Assembly: GCA_038123735.1 (NCBI GenBank) | Contig: JAYPAP010000004.1 | Coordinates: 1 to 59,969 of the forward strand | From: REDI01 sp038123735 | GTDB taxonomy: Bacteria; Myxococcota_A; UBA796; GCA-2862545 | Reading direction: 5' to 3' | DNA length: 59,969 nt | Shown: one piece after another, positions 59,393 to 59,969 of the stretch | Layout: every line of letters starts with the position of its first letter | Numbering within the stretch: position 1 is the first letter of the stretch | The notes under the pieces: model-generated | The model's database searches: none | Told to the model about the DNA's origin: nothing | Seen by the model: only the letters and a program-made list of their open reading frames with translations | Made by a program: the position numbers and the translations under genes

Positions 59393-59969
59393 ATGGCCGA
59401 GCCTGGCCGCATCGTCGCTGGCGCGCTCGCGCCCCACCCACCCCACTTGGTGTACGCCGAGAACCCACCGCAGAACGAGCCCACGGCCCAGTGTGGCTGG
59501 GAGACCCTCCGCTGGGGATATGAGCGACTGCGTCGAAACCTCGAAAAGAAAGATTTCGATGTCATTATCGTCCACTCTCCCCACTGGAAAACGGTCCAGG
59601 GTACCCATGTGCTCGGCGTCCCCCATTTCGAGAGCCTCTCGGTCGACCCCATCTTTCCCAACCTCTTCCGCTATCACTACTCTCTCGATGTCGATGTGGA
59701 ACTCGCTGAGGCCATCGTCGGCTGCGGAAGGGACCGTGGCCTCGAGATGCAGTTGATGACCAACCCTGACTTTCGCGTCGACTACGGCACGATCGTGGCA
59801 CTGCACATGGTCAGGCCGCAGTGGGACATCCCGATCGTCGGCGTATCCTCGAGCCGCTCCCACTATTACTTCAATAATGACGTTGGGACTGCCGAACAGC
59901 TCTCTCTCGGTGAAGCGACGCGCCGGGCGGTCGAGAAGACAGGGCGCCGCGCCCTCCTCTTGGCCAGCA
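59393..59969 (+). CDS. amnB: Class III (LigB-type) extradiol dioxygenase, AmnB-like, 5' part
   Basis: 192 complete codons before the window ends; ATG 59393 follows GAGGAGG by 4-5 bases. APHPPHLVYAENPPQNEP…CGWETLRWGYE, VIIVHSPHWKTVQGTHVLGVPHF, SVDPIFPNLFRYHYSLDVDVELAEAI, NPDFRVDYGTIVALHMVRPQWDIPIVGVSS closely follow the beta (catalytic) subunit of 2-aminophenol 1,6-dioxygenase and its PraA/LigB relatives. The Fe(II)-binding His residues are in APHPPH and VHSPHW; the Glu ligand lies beyond the window. It would open 2-aminophenol (or catechol/protocatechuate) to the semialdehyde used by the operon at 13-19 kb. The substrate is not settled. Confidence 0.88.
   Translation, partial: MAEPGRIVAGALAPHPPHLVYAENPPQNEPTAQCGWETLRWGYERLRRNLEKKDFDVIIVHSPHWKTVQGTHVLGVPHFESLSVDPIFPNLFRYHYSLDVDVELAEAIVGCGRDRGLEMQLMTNPDFRVDYGTIVALHMVRPQWDIPIVGVSSSRSHYYFNNDVGTAEQLSLGEATRRAVEKTGRRALLLAS

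Noticed and set aside
1..59969. Insertion sequences, integrases, phage genes, CRISPR arrays, toxin-antitoxin pairs.
   Set aside because: None was seen: no transposase or integrase motifs, no regularly spaced repeats, and no typical two-gene toxin modules.

Overview
The window is a high-GC, gene-dense piece of a Gram-negative chromosome, and four runs of exactly ten N mark it as a draft or metagenome scaffold. Several features point to Myxococcota or a close relative within the old Deltaproteobacteria. Two proteins end in a Cys-containing tail, hydrophobic helix and Arg cluster of the MYXO-CTERM kind. A eukaryote-like Ser/Thr kinase is present. Many lipoproteins carry Asp/Thr-rich linkers, thrombospondin type 3 repeats or a MopE-like metal-binding motif. 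This placement is an inference; no rRNA or tRNA gene was recognised.

Layout. 0-12 kb (mostly +): end of pheS, pheT, a membrane-anchored metallophosphatase-like protein, a methyltransferase, Xaa-Pro aminopeptidase, an orphan protein, a kynureninase-family PLP enzyme, a BtaA-type betaine-lipid enzyme, a double-length dCTP deaminase family protein, and a transmembrane Ser/Thr kinase whose outer half is a PhnD-like binding domain. 11.9-19.6 kb (-): an aldehyde dehydrogenase and a tightly overlapping operon for the lower meta-cleavage pathway (semialdehyde dehydrogenase, hydratase, acylating acetaldehyde dehydrogenase, aldolase, oxalocrotonate decarboxylase) ending in a Tat-exported esterase. It lacks a ring-cleaving dioxygenase; a LigB/AmnB-type extradiol dioxygenase begins at the far right edge (59.4 kb). 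19.7-31.3 kb (mostly +): surface and signalling proteins, including a coupled trio (TSP3/MYXO-CTERM protein, OmpA-family protein, adenylate cyclase), pirin, a secreted calpain-like protease, an Ig-like lipoprotein, and a long lipoprotein ending in an ALK/LTK-like glycine-rich domain.

31.5-37.1 kb (-): a three-gene molybdoenzyme operon (catalytic subunit, fused Fe-S/NrfD membrane subunit, TorD-like chaperone) without a Tat signal, divergent from a small heat-shock protein. 38.2-39.8 kb (-): QueE coupled to a sirtuin. 39.9-49.8 kb (-): a full TonB2/TtpC-type energised import locus (DUF3450, TtpC, ExbB, ExbD, TonB, TPR protein, TonB-dependent receptor) with a beta-helix-type lipoprotein gene upstream. 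50-57.9 kb (-): a surface amidohydrolase-YdfG-QueD operon, an FG-GAP/MopE lipoprotein, a subtilisin-like protease with MYXO-CTERM tail, and a VC0807-type membrane protein. 58-60 kb (+): a small lipoprotein, a TatD-like hydrolase and the dioxygenase fragment.

Together the genes suggest a surface-active, respiring heterotroph that degrades proteins and aromatic or amino-aromatic compounds and decorates its envelope heavily. QueE and QueD sit in separate operons but serve one pathway. The kynureninase, the semialdehyde dehydrogenase operon and the AmnB-like dioxygenase could form parts of one tryptophan/aminophenol catabolic route, but that is a hypothesis.
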